In this document: positions 42,925 to 51,621 of the stretch, one piece after another
How the letters are laid out: every line of letters begins with the position of its first letter
Numbering within the stretch: position 1 is the stretch's first letter
Source of the DNA: JACVRW01 sp963808775
GTDB taxonomy: Bacteria; Actinomycetota; Thermoleophilia; Solirubrobacterales; Thermoleophilaceae
Assembly: GCA_963808775.1 (NCBI GenBank)
Contig: CAWEGR010000005.1
Span: 434,001-498,000, forward strand
Length of the DNA stretch: 64,000 nucleotides
Direction of reading: 5' to 3'
The notes under the pieces: generated by a model
Seen by the model: the letters and a program-made list of their open reading frames with translations, nothing else
Told to the model about the DNA's origin: nothing
Databases searched by the model: none
Translations under genes and position numbers: made by a program

Positions 42925-45392
42925 CACGGCTGATCGATCGACTGCGCTCCCGGCCGGTGTTCGGCGCGGCCCTTCTCTACGCGCTGCTCGCGCTGGTATT
43001 CGTCTCGCCCGCGCTCGTGCCGGGCAGGGTGATGTCGCACTCGCAGCTGCTCTGGTTTGCGCCCCCATGGAGCTCGGAGCGGCCGGCGTCTGTGGAGACT
43101 GCCGGCAACCTCGAGGTCGGTGACGCGCCGTCGGTGCTCTACCCGCTTCAGCGTGAGGTGAAGGAGCGGCTGCCCTACCCGGCGCTCTGGAATCCCTACA
43201 TCCAAGGAGGGCGGCCCCTCCTCGCTGACGCGCAGTCCGCCCCGGTGTCGCCGTTCTCCCTGCCGAGCTACGTGCTTCCCTTCAACACGTCGCTCGCCTT
43301 CGTGGCGGCGCTCAAGCTGTTCGTCGCGGCCTTCGGCGCCTTCCTGCTTGGGCGGGCACTCGGGATGCGCCACGGCGGGGCGCTGCTTGCCGGCGCGGCC
43401 TACGGCTTCAACCTGTGGCTCGTCACGTGGCTCGTGTATCCCCACGCGAGCGTCTGGGCGCTGCTGCCGCTGCTCCTGTTCACGACCGAGCGATCGGTGC
43501 GGCGACCAGACCTGTTGAGCGGGGCCGCGGTGGCCGCGGTAAGCGCCGCCGTTCTGTTCGCCGGCCACCCCGAGTCCGCCTTTCACGTCTTCTTTACGGC
43601 GGTGCTCTTCTTCTCCCTTCGGGTGACCCAATCGCGAGACGACGGCGTGCTTCGCCGCCTCGCGGTCTTCGTGGGCGGCCTCGTCCTCGGCGCGGTCGTC
43701 TCAGCCGCGATGACGATCCCATTTCTCGAGCTCGTGTTCCGTTCGGCTGACTTTGCGGAGCGCGAGGGCACGGCCGAGCTGCACGTGATCGACAAGCGTT
43801 TCCTGCTCGGCTTTGCGCTCTACGACTACTGGGGCCGGGGCACGTCCACCTCGCTCGAGTTATTCCTCCTGGCACGCGCGAACTACATCGGCGCCTTGCC
43901 GCTCATGCTCGCCGCCGCGGCGCTCGTCATGCGCCGCGACGCGCTGCGGATCAGCCTGGCGGCGTTTGCGGCACTCTGTATTGCCGTCGCGTACAAGGTT
44001 CCCGTCGTCTGGGATCTCGTGAGCGCCGTTCCCCCGTTCTCGAGCGGGCACAACAACCGTCTGCCGTTGCTGGCGCTCCTGTCGATTGCGCTCCTGGCGG
44101 GGTTCGGACTCGATGACCTTGCTGCGCGACGCCCGACGCATGGCCGCGCGCTTCTGGCCGTCGCCCTTGCCCTCCTCCTCGCGCCGCTCGCGTGGGTCAT
44201 CGTTGCCGGAACGTCGTCGCTCGAAGCGCTCGGAAGGGGGCTCGAGGTGGCGTGGTGGTTCGCGCACCCGCCGCCGACGAGCGAGGCCGGCTTCGCCGAT
44301 GCGATTCGCATGGCCTCCCTGCTCGTTTGGCTCGGGATGGCCGGAGCGGCCTTGCTGCTGCTCTTCGCTCGCATCCGGGGTCGCCTGACGGGCGCCGCGT
44401 TCGTCGCACTCGCCCTGGGGGTCGTCTGCTTCGACCTGTTCCGGGCGGGGATGGGCTACAACCCGGCGATCGACGCCGCGACGGCCGACCCTCCCGCGAC
44501 TCCCGGCGTGCGCTACCTCCAGTCACGGCGTCCAGCGCGTTTCGTCACGTTCACGCGGGGCGATCCCGTCCCGCAGAACGTGATCCCGATGGGCTTCGGC
44601 CTCTACGAAGCGCGTGGCTATGACCTGCCCGCCGACCGCCGCTACGACCGTCTCTGGCGACGGGCGGTCTCGCCAGAGTTTCCCTCCCAGGTGGGCCCGT
44701 TCGCCTCCTTCATACCCCTCAGTGTCACCGGCTGGGACGTGGACCGCCTGCGCACGCTCAGCCTGCTCGGCGTGGCGGATGTCTGGCAGCCGCCGAACGA
44801 GCCGCCTCTTCGCACCCCCGGCCTGCGCGTGGCCTACGAGGGGAGGGATGCCCGCATCTACGCGAACGACGACGCGCTGCCGCGGGCCTTCGTGGTCGAC
44901 CGCCAGCGGGTGGTCGACGGCGAGGACGCGGCTCTCGACGCCGTGGTCTCACGCGGATTCAGGCCGCGCGAGGAGGCGATCGTGGAGGAGCACATCGGTG
45001 GGATCCCGGACGCCGGCGGCGGCGACGGGCCGCCGGCCGGGCAGGCCGAGATCACGAGCTACGAGCCCGAGCGCGTGGACGTCGAGGCGCGGCTCGAGCG
45101 TCGCGGGCTGCTCGTGTTGAGCGACCTTCACTACCCGGGCTGGAAGGCCGAGGTGGACGGCGAGGAGGTGCCGATCGAACGGGTCGACTACACGCTCCGG
45201 GGCGTCGCCCTCCCGGCCGGCCGGCACAAGGTCGAGTTCCGCTACGAACCGCTCTCCTGGAGGATTGGATGGATGCTCAGCCTGTTGGGGCTGGCGCTCC
45301 TGGGGGCGGCGACCCTTGTCGGCCGGCGCGCCCGTAGCCGCGCAGCGACAGCAGCGTCACCGCGAGCGCACACGCAAACATCAGGGCCATGA
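42921..45392 (+). CDS. YfhO-like GT-C membrane protein (copy 2)
   Basis: 823-residue paralogue of the preceding gene, with the same motifs in the same places: LWNPYIQGGRPLLADAQSA, FAGHPESAFHVFF, LFRAGMGYNPAID and LLVLSDLHYPGWKAEVDG. The pair clearly arose by tandem duplication and has diverged substantially, which suggests different donor or acceptor specificities. They are translationally coupled (ATGA), so the two may work as a unit. The last 116 nt overlap the convergent GT4-flippase fusion gene. Confidence 0.8.
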   Translation: MTRLIDRLRSRPVFGAALLYALLALVFVSPALVPGRVMSHSQLLWFAPPWSSERPASVETAGNLEVGDAPSVLYPLQREVKERLPYPALWNPYIQGGRPLLADAQSAPVSPFSLPSYVLPFNTSLAFVAALKLFVAAFGAFLLGRALGMRHGGALLAGAAYGFNLWLVTWLVYPHASVWALLPLLLFTTERSVRRPDLLSGAAVAAVSAAVLFAGHPESAFHVFFTAVLFFSLRVTQSRDDGVLRRLAVFVGGLVLGAVVSAAMTIPFLELVFRSADFAEREGTAELHVIDKRFLLGFALYDYWGRGTSTSLELFLLARANYIGALPLMLAAAALVMRRDALRISLAAFAALCIAVAYKVPVVWDLVSAVPPFSSGHNNRLPLLALLSIALLAGFGLDDLAARRPTHGRALLAVALALLLAPLAWVIVAGTSSLEALGRGLEVAWWFAHPPPTSEAGFADAIRMASLLVWLGMAGAALLLLFARIRGRLTGAAFVALALGVVCFDLFRAGMGYNPAIDAATADPPATPGVRYLQSRRPARFVTFTRGDPVPQNVIPMGFGLYEARGYDLPADRRYDRLWRRAVSPEFPSQVGPFASFIPLSVTGWDVDRLRTLSLLGVADVWQPPNEPPLRTPGLRVAYEGRDARIYANDDALPRAFVVDRQRVVDGEDAALDAVVSRGFRPREEAIVEEHIGGIPDAGGGDGPPAGQAEITSYEPERVDVEARLERRGLLVLSDLHYPGWKAEVDGEEVPIERVDYTLRGVALPAGRHKVEFRYEPLSWRIGWMLSLLGLALLGAATLVGRRARSRAATAASPRAHTQTSGP

Positions 45393-47667
45393 GCGCGATC
45401 GCCATTGTCTCGAGGTCCGTTCCGATGCGGGCCAGCGTGAGAACCTCGATTGCCGCCGCCACGCCTAGCACCCAGATGAAGCCGGAGCGCCCGAGCGCGA
45501 GCAGGTACTGGACGGACAGGTAGGCGCACGCCAGCATCGCCATGGCGATGCCGAGATACGGAAGGGCGTCCGCCGCCTGCGTGCTGTCCTCTCCGAAGAC
45601 TGCCGACAGGAGCGGCTCGGCGGCCACGGCGAAGATCAGGATCATCGGCAGCCCGCAGGCGGCGATCAGGATCAGCGTGCGGACGAGAATCGGGCGAGCG
45701 TCAACGCCCTGCCGCACCCGCCGGGCAGCTTCCGGGAGCAGATACATGCCGAGCCCGACCGCGACCCAGATGATCGCCTTGGCGGCCACGGCGGCCACCG
45801 CCCACGAGCCGGCGGCGTCCTCGCTGAGCTCGTGCTTGACGACGATCACGTGGATCTCCTGCAGGGCGAACAGGAGCGTGAGCCCGAGCACGGGTGCCCA
45901 GGCATCGCCGAGCAGGTCGCGCAGGCGCGGCTCGTGATCCGCCTCGTTGCGCGGCGGCAACCGGCGCCGCAGCGCCGGCGCGAGCACGAGGGCCATCGCG
46001 CCGATCGAAAGGGCGCTCCCAAGGAAGGCTCCGGTCACGTCCAGGCCGGCCGCCACCAGGGCGATTCCGAAGAGCAGCCGGGTGGCCGCCTCCCCGACGA
46101 TCGAGAAGCCGACGACGCGGTAGCGCTCGAACCCCTGCAGAGCACCGCGCTCGACCGACAGGATCATCCAGAGCATCGCCGTCAGCGGTACGCCGGCGGC
46201 GGCCCATACCTCGTCGACGTTGATGGCGGCGCCGAGCAGCTCGCGCAACGGGATCGAGACGAGCACGACAACGAGGGTTGCGGCCGCGAGCCGCGTGAGC
46301 CATCGCCTCACGCCGGCGCCCGCGCGCGGATCATCCACCGCGACAGCGCGGCTGACCTCGCGCGCTGCGGCGATCTGGAGCGCGGAGCCGGGGACCATCA
46401 GGATGATGAAGGCGGACACCAGGGCGGCCAGTGAGCCGTAGCCGCCCGTCCCGAGCACGCGCGCGAAGACGATCGTGAACGTGAGAGCGATCAGGTTGCT
46501 CGCGATAACTGCCGCGGCGAGTCCCGCGGCCCGACCGGAATCCGTCCCGGCGAGACCCTTCAGGAGGCCCGGGCGCTCGCCGGCGCTGGCGCGCTCCCGC
46601 TCGAGCAGCTCCAGGTTGCGGCGGGCCGTGCGCTCCCAGGTGAACTCCCGAGCGCGCTCGTAGGCCTGGGCCCCGAGCCGCTCGCGCAGAGCCTCGTCGT
46701 GCACGAGCTCGCGGGTGCACTCGGCCAGCTCGTGCGGCTCGAGCGCGAGCAGTCCCGTCTCACCGTCCACGATTGACTCCGGCAGGCCGCCAACGGCGAG
46801 TGCCGCGCTCGGGGTGCGGCATGCGGCCGCCTCCATGACCGTCAGGCACCAGCCCTCGGCGGACGACGCCGTGAGATTGACCCAGGACGAGCGCAACAGC
46901 TCGAGCTTCCTCTCTTCCGAGACGTGCCCATGGAGCCGCGCCCGCTCGGTGAGTCCGCGTCGCGCGATCTCCGCCTCGACCGCCTCGCGATGGTCGCCCT
47001 CGCCCGCGATCTCGAGCCTCGTCTCCGGGAGCTCCTCCAGGACGTCGAGGAGCACCTCCAAGCGCTTGTAGCGCTTGAGCCGGCCCAGATAGAGGAGCGT
47101 CGGATCGGGCGCACGCTCTCCCCTCGGGGTGTAGTGCTCGAAATCGACCCCGATGTACTCCACGCTGATCTGCTCGCGCTGGATGCCGAGGTGCTCCAGA
47201 TCGAGGGCCGCCGCCTCCGAGATGGTCAGGAAGGAGGACCCGCGGTAGAGCAGCTTGAGGGGCAGCGTCTCGAGAAGCAGAGCCGCCAGCCGTCCCTTGG
47301 TTCCCATCTCGCGCACGTAGTGATCGCGATGCACGTGGTGGACGAGCGTCACGCGCGGCGTGCGCATCCACAGCGGGGTGAGGAAGGTGATGCCGTTGAC
47401 CACCTCGAGGACCACGTCGGCATCGGGAACGAGACCGCGCCACTGCTTCCAGATCGCTCGCGGGAACACGGTCGAGCGGCCACCGACGCGGTGGATCTCG
47501 AGGTCGCCGAGACGCTCGTGGCGAGCGCCGCCCGAGTATCCGCATGCAATGACCGAGACGCGATGCCCCCACGCGAGCCAGCGCGATACCTGGCCGTACA
47601 GGTTCGTGCCGGTTCCGCCGCCCTGAGGGTGCGTCCAGTCTCGATCCGTCAGGACGAGGATGTGCAC
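45277..47667 (-). CDS. GT4 glycosyltransferase - MOP-superfamily flippase fusion
   Basis: 796-residue two-part protein. Residues about 1-350 are a complete GT4 enzyme: DRDWTHPQGGGTGTNLYGQV, PTLLYLGRLKRYKRLEVLLD and a donor site in SSAEGWCLTVMEAAACRTPS. Residues about 385-780 are a polytopic membrane domain with 12-14 helices resembling oligosaccharide flippases (Wzx/MurJ-like; FARVLGTGGYGSLAALVSAF, ILSVERGALQGFERYRVVG). The frame is continuous, with no stop, start or codon-use break at the junction. One protein would add a sugar and then translocate the lipid-linked product. Start is a GTG 8 nt after a leftward TACCCT. The 3' 116 nt are antisense to YfhO copy 2. Confidence 0.82.
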   Translation of the reverse strand: MHILVLTDRDWTHPQGGGTGTNLYGQVSRWLAWGHRVSVIACGYSGGARHERLGDLEIHRVGGRSTVFPRAIWKQWRGLVPDADVVLEVVNGITFLTPLWMRTPRVTLVHHVHRDHYVREMGTKGRLAALLLETLPLKLLYRGSSFLTISEAAALDLEHLGIQREQISVEYIGVDFEHYTPRGERAPDPTLLYLGRLKRYKRLEVLLDVLEELPETRLEIAGEGDHREAVEAEIARRGLTERARLHGHVSEERKLELLRSSWVNLTASSAEGWCLTVMEAAACRTPSAALAVGGLPESIVDGETGLLALEPHELAECTRELVHDEALRERLGAQAYERAREFTWERTARRNLELLERERASAGERPGLLKGLAGTDSGRAAGLAAAVIASNLIALTFTIVFARVLGTGGYGSLAALVSAFIILMVPGSALQIAAAREVSRAVAVDDPRAGAGVRRWLTRLAAATLVVVLVSIPLRELLGAAINVDEVWAAAGVPLTAMLWMILSVERGALQGFERYRVVGFSIVGEAATRLLFGIALVAAGLDVTGAFLGSALSIGAMALVLAPALRRRLPPRNEADHEPRLRDLLGDAWAPVLGLTLLFALQEIHVIVVKHELSEDAAGSWAVAAVAAKAIIWVAVGLGMYLLPEAARRVRQGVDARPILVRTLILIAACGLPMILIFAVAAEPLLSAVFGEDSTQAADALPYLGIAMAMLACAYLSVQYLLALGRSGFIWVLGVAAAIEVLTLARIGTDLETMAIALMALMFACALAVTLLSLRGYGRAGRQGSPPPGAPAPTG

Positions 47668-47675
47668 CGGCCGGG

Positions 47676-47685
47676 AGGGTACATT
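47676..47685. promoter_or_regulatory. candidate shared divergent -10 region (AGGGTACATT)
   Basis: Fits ANNNTANNNT. Rightward TACATT ends 10 nt before the ATG at 47696. Leftward TACCCT ends 8 nt before the GTG at 47667. Only 28 bp separate the two start codons. Confidence 0.45.
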
Positions 47686-47695
47686 GCCTCAGCCG

Positions 47696-48646
47696 ATGCA
47701 CCCCACACTTTCAGTCGTGGTCCCGGTCCTCGACGAGGAGGAGGGTCTGCCCGAGCTGCTCGAGCGCCTCAGGAACGCGCTCGCCGGGATCTCGCACGAG
47801 GTCGTCTTCGTCGACGACGGCTCGACCGACGGCTCCGCGGCCCTGATCGAGGGCTGGACCCACGGCGAGGAGCCCGTGACGCTCGTCCAGCTTTCCCGCA
47901 ACTTCGGCATGGAGATCGCGATGTCCGCGGGAATCGATCAGTCCGAGGGCGACTGGGTCGTGCTGATACACGCCGACCTCCAGGACCCGCCTGAACTGAT
48001 CCCCCAGATGCTCGCCGAGGCCGAGCGCCAGGAAGCCGACGTCGTCTACGCGCGCCGCATCGGGCGCGACGAGAGCGCGGTCAAGCGTGGTCTGGCCACG
48101 ACGTTCTACCGGATGATGGAGCGCCTTGCGCGGGTGCCCTATCAGGGTCAGGCCGGCGACTTCCGTTTGATGTCGAGGCGCGTCGTCGAGGCCGTGCAGC
48201 GCATGCCGGAGCGGAGGCGCTTCCTGCGCGGCATGGTCGCCTGGGTCGGCTTCAAGCAGGTGCCGATCGACTACCGGCGTGCGGACCGCAAGCATGGGCG
48301 TGGCGCCTCGTACCCGCAGCTGTTCCGGCTCGCCATCGAGGCGCTCACCGCCTATTCGGATGTCCCGCTCTCCCTCGCGACCTTCGTCGGCTCTGTCACG
48401 GCCGCACTGAGCGCGATCGGCGGACTGATCGTGGGGTCACTCACCCTCTCGGGCGTGATCGACGCCTCCACGCAGTCGTTCGTGCTGCTGGCGTTGCTGT
48501 TCCTCGGTGGCGTTCAGCTCATCACCGTCGGCATCATCGGCCGCTATCTCGCGCGGGTGCACGAGGAATCCCTGCGACGTCCTCTCTATCTGCTTGAACG
48601 CGTTGTCCCGTCGGCGAGCCACGAGCGGCAAGGCGCCCCGCGCTGA
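47696..48646 (+). CDS. DPM1/ArnC-like family 2 glycosyltransferase with C-terminal membrane helices
   Basis: 316-residue GT2. The GT-A domain has LSVVVPVLDEEEGLPELLER, VFVDDGSTDGS and IHADLQDPPELIPQM (the D-x-D region), matching polyprenyl-phosphate sugar synthases such as DPM1/ArnC/GtrB. Two C-terminal helices (VGSVTAALSAIGGLIVG, LLALLFLGGVQLITVGIIG) anchor it. It should load a sugar from UDP- or GDP-sugar onto polyprenyl phosphate, making the donor that the GT-C enzymes of this island need. Start at ATG 47696. It faces the GT4-flippase gene head to head. Confidence 0.87.
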   Translation: MHPTLSVVVPVLDEEEGLPELLERLRNALAGISHEVVFVDDGSTDGSAALIEGWTHGEEPVTLVQLSRNFGMEIAMSAGIDQSEGDWVVLIHADLQDPPELIPQMLAEAERQEADVVYARRIGRDESAVKRGLATTFYRMMERLARVPYQGQAGDFRLMSRRVVEAVQRMPERRRFLRGMVAWVGFKQVPIDYRRADRKHGRGASYPQLFRLAIEALTAYSDVPLSLATFVGSVTAALSAIGGLIVGSLTLSGVIDASTQSFVLLALLFLGGVQLITVGIIGRYLARVHEESLRRPLYLLERVVPSASHERQGAPR

Positions 48647-48656
48647 GCCGGCCGGG

Positions 48657-50981
48657 CTAGGCTCGCGAGTCAGGCCAGCGTCCGCGCGCAGCGTGCACCA
48701 GCGCCACGAGATAGCAACCGAGGGCGAGAAGCGTCACGGCCGTGAAGCCGAGGGTGATCGCGACCATCACCGCGAGCACTGAGGCGAGCACCGACGTGAC
48801 ACCGTTCACACCCCACGCCCAGGGAACCGCGCCCGGATAGGACGCAGCGAGGCGTCTCAATCCCGCGGGCATGGCGGTGCCCAGCAGCAGGCCGAAGGGC
48901 GCCAGAATCAGAACGCTGAGCAGCACTCGGAAGCCGAATGGGAGCGAGATCAGCCCCCTCAGCATCGGCGCCAGCAGGAAGGCTGCGGCAAGAATCAGGA
49001 GGCAGGCGGCCGCGAGGGAGCCGACCAACATCGTGCGCTGATTCCTGGCCGGCCCTGACAGAAGCGCCCCGATCCCGGTGAACACGAGCAACGCGAACAG
49101 GACGATCGAGAGCGCGTAGGTCGGAAATCCGAGGAACAGCACGAAGCGCTGGATCAGCGCGATCTCGAGCGTCAGGAAGCCGAGCCCGATCGCCGCGAAG
49201 TAGACCATGGAGCGGGCGGGAGCCCGGCCCGACGGCGCGGCCACCACCAGCGGCAGGACGATCGCAACACCGGCGAGGACGGCCATGATCGCGAGCGTCA
49301 CGCCGAGCACGAGCAGAGGGTCCACCGCGTACGTGTAGCCGGGCGGCTGACTCTCACCGATGTCCGAGACTCGGCGCATGTTGAAGAAGAACGGCTTGTC
49401 GTCCGTCGGCGCGCAGACGTCCAGGCGATAGCTCTCACAGAAGCGCTGGGGGCTGTCCGCGCGCGCGAGCTCTCGCCATTCACGGAAGTACGGCCCGCCA
49501 GGCGCGTAGGCCACGCCCTGGCCGCGCTCGCGCGCAAGTCGCCTGACGCGGGTGAGCTCGTCCTCGGTCCAGGGCTTGCGGCGGGCGAGCACGGTTCCGT
49601 AGAGCTCGCCGAAGATGTCTCGGCCAAGCACCACGACCACGTTGCGCTCGGGGTTCTCGACGCCGGTGTCGCGCAGTGCCTCAAGCGTCAGAACCGTGGC
49701 GCGGAGCGCCTCGTCGCCAACCAGGTGGTAGAGCCGGCTGACGGCGAGCACGCCCCCGGGCTTCAGGTGCTCGAGGTATTCCCTGAACGCCTCAACCGTG
49801 TACAGGTTCGCCTCGGTGAGCGCGAACCCCTGAGCGGAGTTCGCGCTGAGGGTGTCCGTGAAGCCGATGTGAACCACGTCGTAGCGCGTGTCGCGTGCGG
49901 CGAGCTCGGAACGGCCGTCGCCGTCGACGGCTCTGACGCCGGGAAGCGAGTACGGCGAGCGCGACCACTCCGCCAACTCTTCGTCGACGGTCTCGCGGAT
50001 CGCGCGGTTGAGTTCGATCACGTCCACACGCCGCTGTCCCGAGCTGAGGGCGTTCTGGATGTCTCTCCCGCCACCGCCGCCGATCACAAGGGACCGTCCG
50101 GACCCGGCCATCGCATAGGCAATCGACTGCGGGCCCAGCGACAGGTCGCGCCAGTCCGGGATCGGGTCCTCAGGGCCGCGCACCGGCACCGGCGCATAGA
50201 CGCGGTCATAGAAGAGCAGCGCGAACCCGGAGCCCGCCGGCGGGGGATAGCCGAGCACGCGCGAGAGCGGCGTCCAGCGGTCCGAGACGGGCTCGATCCC
50301 GACGGGAGCCGAAGTGTTCGGGGCGAGTCGGTAGGCCGCTGTGGCGCCTGCAAGCGCCAGAGCGAGGAGCGCGGCGCCCGCGGTCACCGACGCCACGATG
50401 CGCTCCCGTCGCGCCGGTCCGGCGAACAGGAAGGCCGCGGCTGCGGCGACCGTCGCGAGCGAAACGAGCAGCGTGGGGCCGTCCACGACCCACAGCAGGG
50501 GAACCACGACCAGAGCCCCGGCCCCGGCGCCGGCCAAGTCGAACGCATATAGGCGAGGGATGAACTTTGCATAGCCACGCACGGCGAGAGCGATCACGAC
50601 TCCCGCGACCGCGAAGGGAATCGCCGTCGCGACACACGCCAGTGCGAGTGTCAGCACGAACGACCCGGTGATCGTCGTGCCCTGGGTAGCCGCCCAGTCG
50701 AGGCGCACGAGCGCGACCGGCACGATCGCGAGCAGGGCCGCGAGGGCGATCGTCCAGCGCGCGAGCAAGGGTTCGAGCTCGCGCTCGAACCAAGCCGGCC
50801 GCACATACACGAGGATCGCCCCAGCGCCGACGCCGAGCAGCGCGAGCGAGATGGCGAGGAAGCCGAAGTGATACGCGAGGACGGCCGCAAGCACGCGCGT
50901 GACGAGCACCTGGAGGGCGAGCGTCACTCCCGCGACGAGGCCGACCGCCACTGCGCAGCGGTTTGGAAGACGACATGCCAA
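48657..50981 (-). CDS. membrane-embedded spermidine synthase-like protein
   Basis: 774-residue protein with a central SAM/aminopropyltransferase-like Rossmann domain flanked by two membrane parts. About seven N-terminal helices precede the domain. The domain (residues about 250-530) has VIGGGGGRDIQNALSSGQRR and VIELNRAIRETVDEEL, equivalent to the nucleotide-binding and acidic motifs of spermidine synthase. Five or six more helices end the protein. Such fused SpeE-like proteins are common in bacteria, but their reaction is unproved and polyamine synthesis should not be assumed. The best start is a TTG at 50981, 9 nt after a leftward TAGGTT. A GTG 11 codons further in is possible. Confidence 0.75.
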   Translation of the reverse strand: MACRLPNRCAVAVGLVAGVTLALQVLVTRVLAAVLAYHFGFLAISLALLGVGAGAILVYVRPAWFERELEPLLARWTIALAALLAIVPVALVRLDWAATQGTTITGSFVLTLALACVATAIPFAVAGVVIALAVRGYAKFIPRLYAFDLAGAGAGALVVVPLLWVVDGPTLLVSLATVAAAAAFLFAGPARRERIVASVTAGAALLALALAGATAAYRLAPNTSAPVGIEPVSDRWTPLSRVLGYPPPAGSGFALLFYDRVYAPVPVRGPEDPIPDWRDLSLGPQSIAYAMAGSGRSLVIGGGGGRDIQNALSSGQRRVDVIELNRAIRETVDEELAEWSRSPYSLPGVRAVDGDGRSELAARDTRYDVVHIGFTDTLSANSAQGFALTEANLYTVEAFREYLEHLKPGGVLAVSRLYHLVGDEALRATVLTLEALRDTGVENPERNVVVVLGRDIFGELYGTVLARRKPWTEDELTRVRRLARERGQGVAYAPGGPYFREWRELARADSPQRFCESYRLDVCAPTDDKPFFFNMRRVSDIGESQPPGYTYAVDPLLVLGVTLAIMAVLAGVAIVLPLVVAAPSGRAPARSMVYFAAIGLGFLTLEIALIQRFVLFLGFPTYALSIVLFALLVFTGIGALLSGPARNQRTMLVGSLAAACLLILAAAFLLAPMLRGLISLPFGFRVLLSVLILAPFGLLLGTAMPAGLRRLAASYPGAVPWAWGVNGVTSVLASVLAVMVAITLGFTAVTLLALGCYLVALVHAARGRWPDSRA

Positions 50982-50990
50982 GGGACGAGC

Positions 50991-51000
50991 AACCTACATT
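50991..51000. promoter_or_regulatory. candidate shared divergent -10 region (AACCTACATT)
   Basis: Fits ANNNTANNNT. Rightward TACATT ends 6 nt before the tag ATG (51007). Leftward TAGGTT ends 9 nt before the TTG at 50981. The start codons are 25 bp apart. Confidence 0.45.
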
Positions 51001-51006
51001 TCGGCG

Positions 51007-51621
51007 ATGCCGCCCGCCCTCAGCAGTGGCCCCGACGGCCGGCGCCGCTGCCCGTGGGGAGCGTCGACGCCGGAGTACGTCGCCTATCACGACGAGGAGT
51101 GGGGCCGGCCCGTGAGAGACGAGCGCGGCCTCTACGAGCGGCTCGTGCTCGAGGGCTTTCAGTCCGGGCTCTCCTGGCTCACGATCCTGCGAAAGCGCGA
51201 CAACTTCCGCGCCGCCTTCCGGGACTTCGAGATCGAGGCGGTGGCGCGCTTCGGCGAGCGCGACGTGGGCCGCCTGCTGAAGGACGAGGGCATCGTTCGC
51301 CACCGCGGCAAGATCGAGGCCGCGATCGCGAACGCGCGCGCCGCCGCCGCCATGCACGAGGGGGGCGAGTCGCTCTCCGAGCTGATCTGGTCGCACGCGC
51401 CGCCGCGCCGGCGCCGCGCCCCGCGGGCTCACGAGGAGCTGCCGGCGATCACCCCCGAGTCGACGGCGCTCGCCAAGGCGCTCAAGGGACGCGGCTTCCG
51501 TTTCGTCGGCCCGACCACGGCCTACGCGGCGATGCAGGCCTGCGGCGTGGTGAACGACCACCTCGCGGGATGCTGGGTCCGGGCGGAGGTGGAGGCTTTA
51601 TCCTCGCGCGGGGATGGATGA
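51007..51621 (+). CDS. tag: DNA-3-methyladenine glycosylase I
   Basis: 204-residue base-excision repair enzyme that removes 3-methyladenine from alkylated DNA. The zinc site is formed by Cys of RRCPWG, His of YHDEEWG, and the His and Cys in CGVVNDHLAGC near the end. The catalytic Glu is in LVLEGFQSGLSWLTILRKR. Length and all family motifs are normal. The frame is open further upstream in DNA belonging to the divergent gene, which I reject because the family N-terminus begins at the ATG and a TACATT element sits 6 nt before it. The 3' end overlaps the M20 gene by 8 nt. Confidence 0.93.
   Translation: MPPALSSGPDGRRRCPWGASTPEYVAYHDEEWGRPVRDERGLYERLVLEGFQSGLSWLTILRKRDNFRAAFRDFEIEAVARFGERDVGRLLKDEGIVRHRGKIEAAIANARAAAAMHEGGESLSELIWSHAPPRRRRAPRAHEELPAITPESTALAKALKGRGFRFVGPTTAYAAMQACGVVNDHLAGCWVRAEVEALSSRGDG
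51599..51604 (+). promoter_or_regulatory. putative leaderless-type -10 (TATCCT) inside the tag 3' end
   Basis: Ends 9 nt before the ATG at 51614. It could give the M20 peptidase gene its own leaderless mRNA in addition to read-through from tag. Confidence 0.35.
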
